Assembly: GCA_048550535.1 (NCBI GenBank)
Contig: JBLYYN010000181.1
Location: 1-6,496, forward strand
DNA length: 6,496 nt
DNA from: CBDULX01 sp048550535
GTDB lineage: Bacteria > Pseudomonadota > Gammaproteobacteria > SZUA-229
Direction: 5' to 3'
Each line of letters opens with the position of its first letter. Position 1 is the stretch's first letter. This document shows, one piece after another, positions 5,514-6,496 of this stretch. The position numbers and the translations under genes were made by a program. The notes under the pieces were generated by a model. It did not search any database. It was not told the origin of the DNA and worked only from the letters and a program-made list of their open reading frames with translations.

Positions 5514-6496
5514 ATGCCTCTGGGTTTAAAAAAATGGCTGGATCTACTGGCGACTAAACCGTTGCCGGTATTGGGCACGAGCCTGAGCGCCTTAAAGCTG
5601 CAGATGGATAATCCACAGCTGGCGCTGGTGGACTATGCAAAACCTGTTCTGGATGATCCCGCACTGGCCGTGCTATTGCTGAAACAGGCCAATCAAAGTC
5701 GCCAGTCATCCGGGCGTGGCCCCCTCACGACCCTGAGCAACGCTCTGTCCCATCTTGGGCGTGGCCAGTTGGAACAACAACTGATGCAGGCCCACAGGCT
5801 CGATCAGCTCGGACTTGCCGAGCAAAACACCGAGGGTTATCGAGCGGCGGTGGCCGCCGCCTGTCATGGTGCCTATCTGGCTCTGGACTGGGCGCAGCAA
5901 CGCAATACTCATGAGCCAGAAGAAATGCAACTGGCCGCATTGCTACAGTTTTTAGCCGAGATGGCACTCTGGGTCCATGGTGGCAAAGTGATGCCGGATA
6001 TAGAAAGTCGCTGCTATGGTCAGCACCTGAGTTATGATCAGGCTGCAGAGCAGGTATTGGGATGTTCCATGCGCTCACTGGGTGCCGAGCTGGCAAAAGC
6101 CTGGGCTCAGCCGGAACTGGCGGTTCAGAGTCTTGAGCTAAAGGGGCAGGATTACACTCTGGCTAGCGGGGTGGTGCTGGCATCGCGACTGGCACGGCTG
6201 GTGCAACACAGCTGGCATGATCGGCTAGCGCATCGGTGCCTGGATAATATTGCCCAATACAAAGGCCATTCTCTGTCTGAGATAGAGCCTCAGATTCACC
6301 AGCATGCAGTGGCCCTTTCCGATCATTTTATGGCCCTGAGGTTTACTCCGCCGGCTCGATTGTTGCCGATGCTGGTGGATGAAGATTATGTCGATGCCAA
6401 ATATATAATGGCCGAGGCTATGCCCCCATTACCTGAGTCGAGTCAAAACACAATCACTTCTCAGCTGGCATCGAAACTAAATAAACAAAAGACTGA
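5514..6496 (+). CDS. HDOD-domain protein, truncated by window end
   Basis: An open frame of 327 codons runs past the right edge without a stop. It starts with ATG 12 nt after the egtD stop and has no evident Shine-Dalgarno, so it may depend on egtD translation. Residues about 15-205 fit the HDOD fold, a helical relative of HD phosphohydrolases found in signalling proteins. LPVLGTSLSALKLQMDNPQL (17-36) begins the domain, LDDPALAVLLLKQAN (46-60) matches the usual D-P-aL-a-kLL-laN pattern, and TTLSNALSHLG (72-82) follows. The typical LLHDIGKL is replaced by LLQFLAEMAL (143-152), so the HD metal pair is absent, as expected for HDOD rather than an active hydrolase. VLGCSMRSLGAELAKAWAQP (181-200) closes the domain. 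A further helical part with no recognised domain follows. Its regulatory target is unknown. Confidence 0.8.
   Translation, partial: MPLGLKKWLDLLATKPLPVLGTSLSALKLQMDNPQLALVDYAKPVLDDPALAVLLLKQANQSRQSSGRGPLTTLSNALSHLGRGQLEQQLMQAHRLDQLGLAEQNTEGYRAAVAAACHGAYLALDWAQQRNTHEPEEMQLAALLQFLAEMALWVHGGKVMPDIESRCYGQHLSYDQAAEQVLGCSMRSLGAELAKAWAQPELAVQSLELKGQDYTLASGVVLASRLARLVQHSWHDRLAHRCLDNIAQYKGHSLSEIEPQIHQHAVALSDHFMALRFTPPARLLPMLVDEDYVDAKYIMAEAMPPLPESSQNTITSQLASKLNKQKT

Overview
The window looks like chromosomal DNA from a gammaproteobacterium, probably an environmental or marine lineage. This rests on gene content and on the repeat type at the left end; no marker gene fixes the taxon. All recognisable genes are intact except the last, which runs off the right edge.

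Layout: positions 1-804 carry no credible gene. Most of that stretch (about 103-764) is one structured repeat-like unit with imperfect inverted ends and a chain of perfect hairpins inside. Positions 805-4447 hold four minus-strand genes, transcribed in the order egtC (class II amidotransferase), egtB (DinB_2 plus FGE-type sulfoxide synthase), nadC (quinolinate phosphoribosyltransferase) and a PlsC-type acyltransferase. egtC and egtB overlap by an ATGA; the other gaps are 59 and 51 nt, so a single operon is plausible. A 52-67 nt AT-rich spacer separates egtC from the divergent plus-strand egtD (histidine N-alpha-trimethyltransferase). After a 12-nt gap egtD is followed by an HDOD-domain gene, cut off by the window end.

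The functional core is a divergent ergothioneine-type locus. EgtD makes hercynine from histidine and SAM, EgtB joins it oxidatively to a thiol donor, and EgtC would remove a glutamyl group from the conjugate. egtA (gamma-glutamylcysteine ligase) and egtE (C-S lyase) are not in the window. EgtB keeps the iron-binding HX3HXE motif, but its C-terminal substrate motif appears to differ from the well-studied actinobacterial enzyme, so the thiol donor is open. nadC and plsC appear to be housekeeping genes sharing the transcript rather than pathway members.

The two points most worth a second look are the structured repeat at the left and the EgtB substrate-site divergence in a cluster that still carries EgtC.
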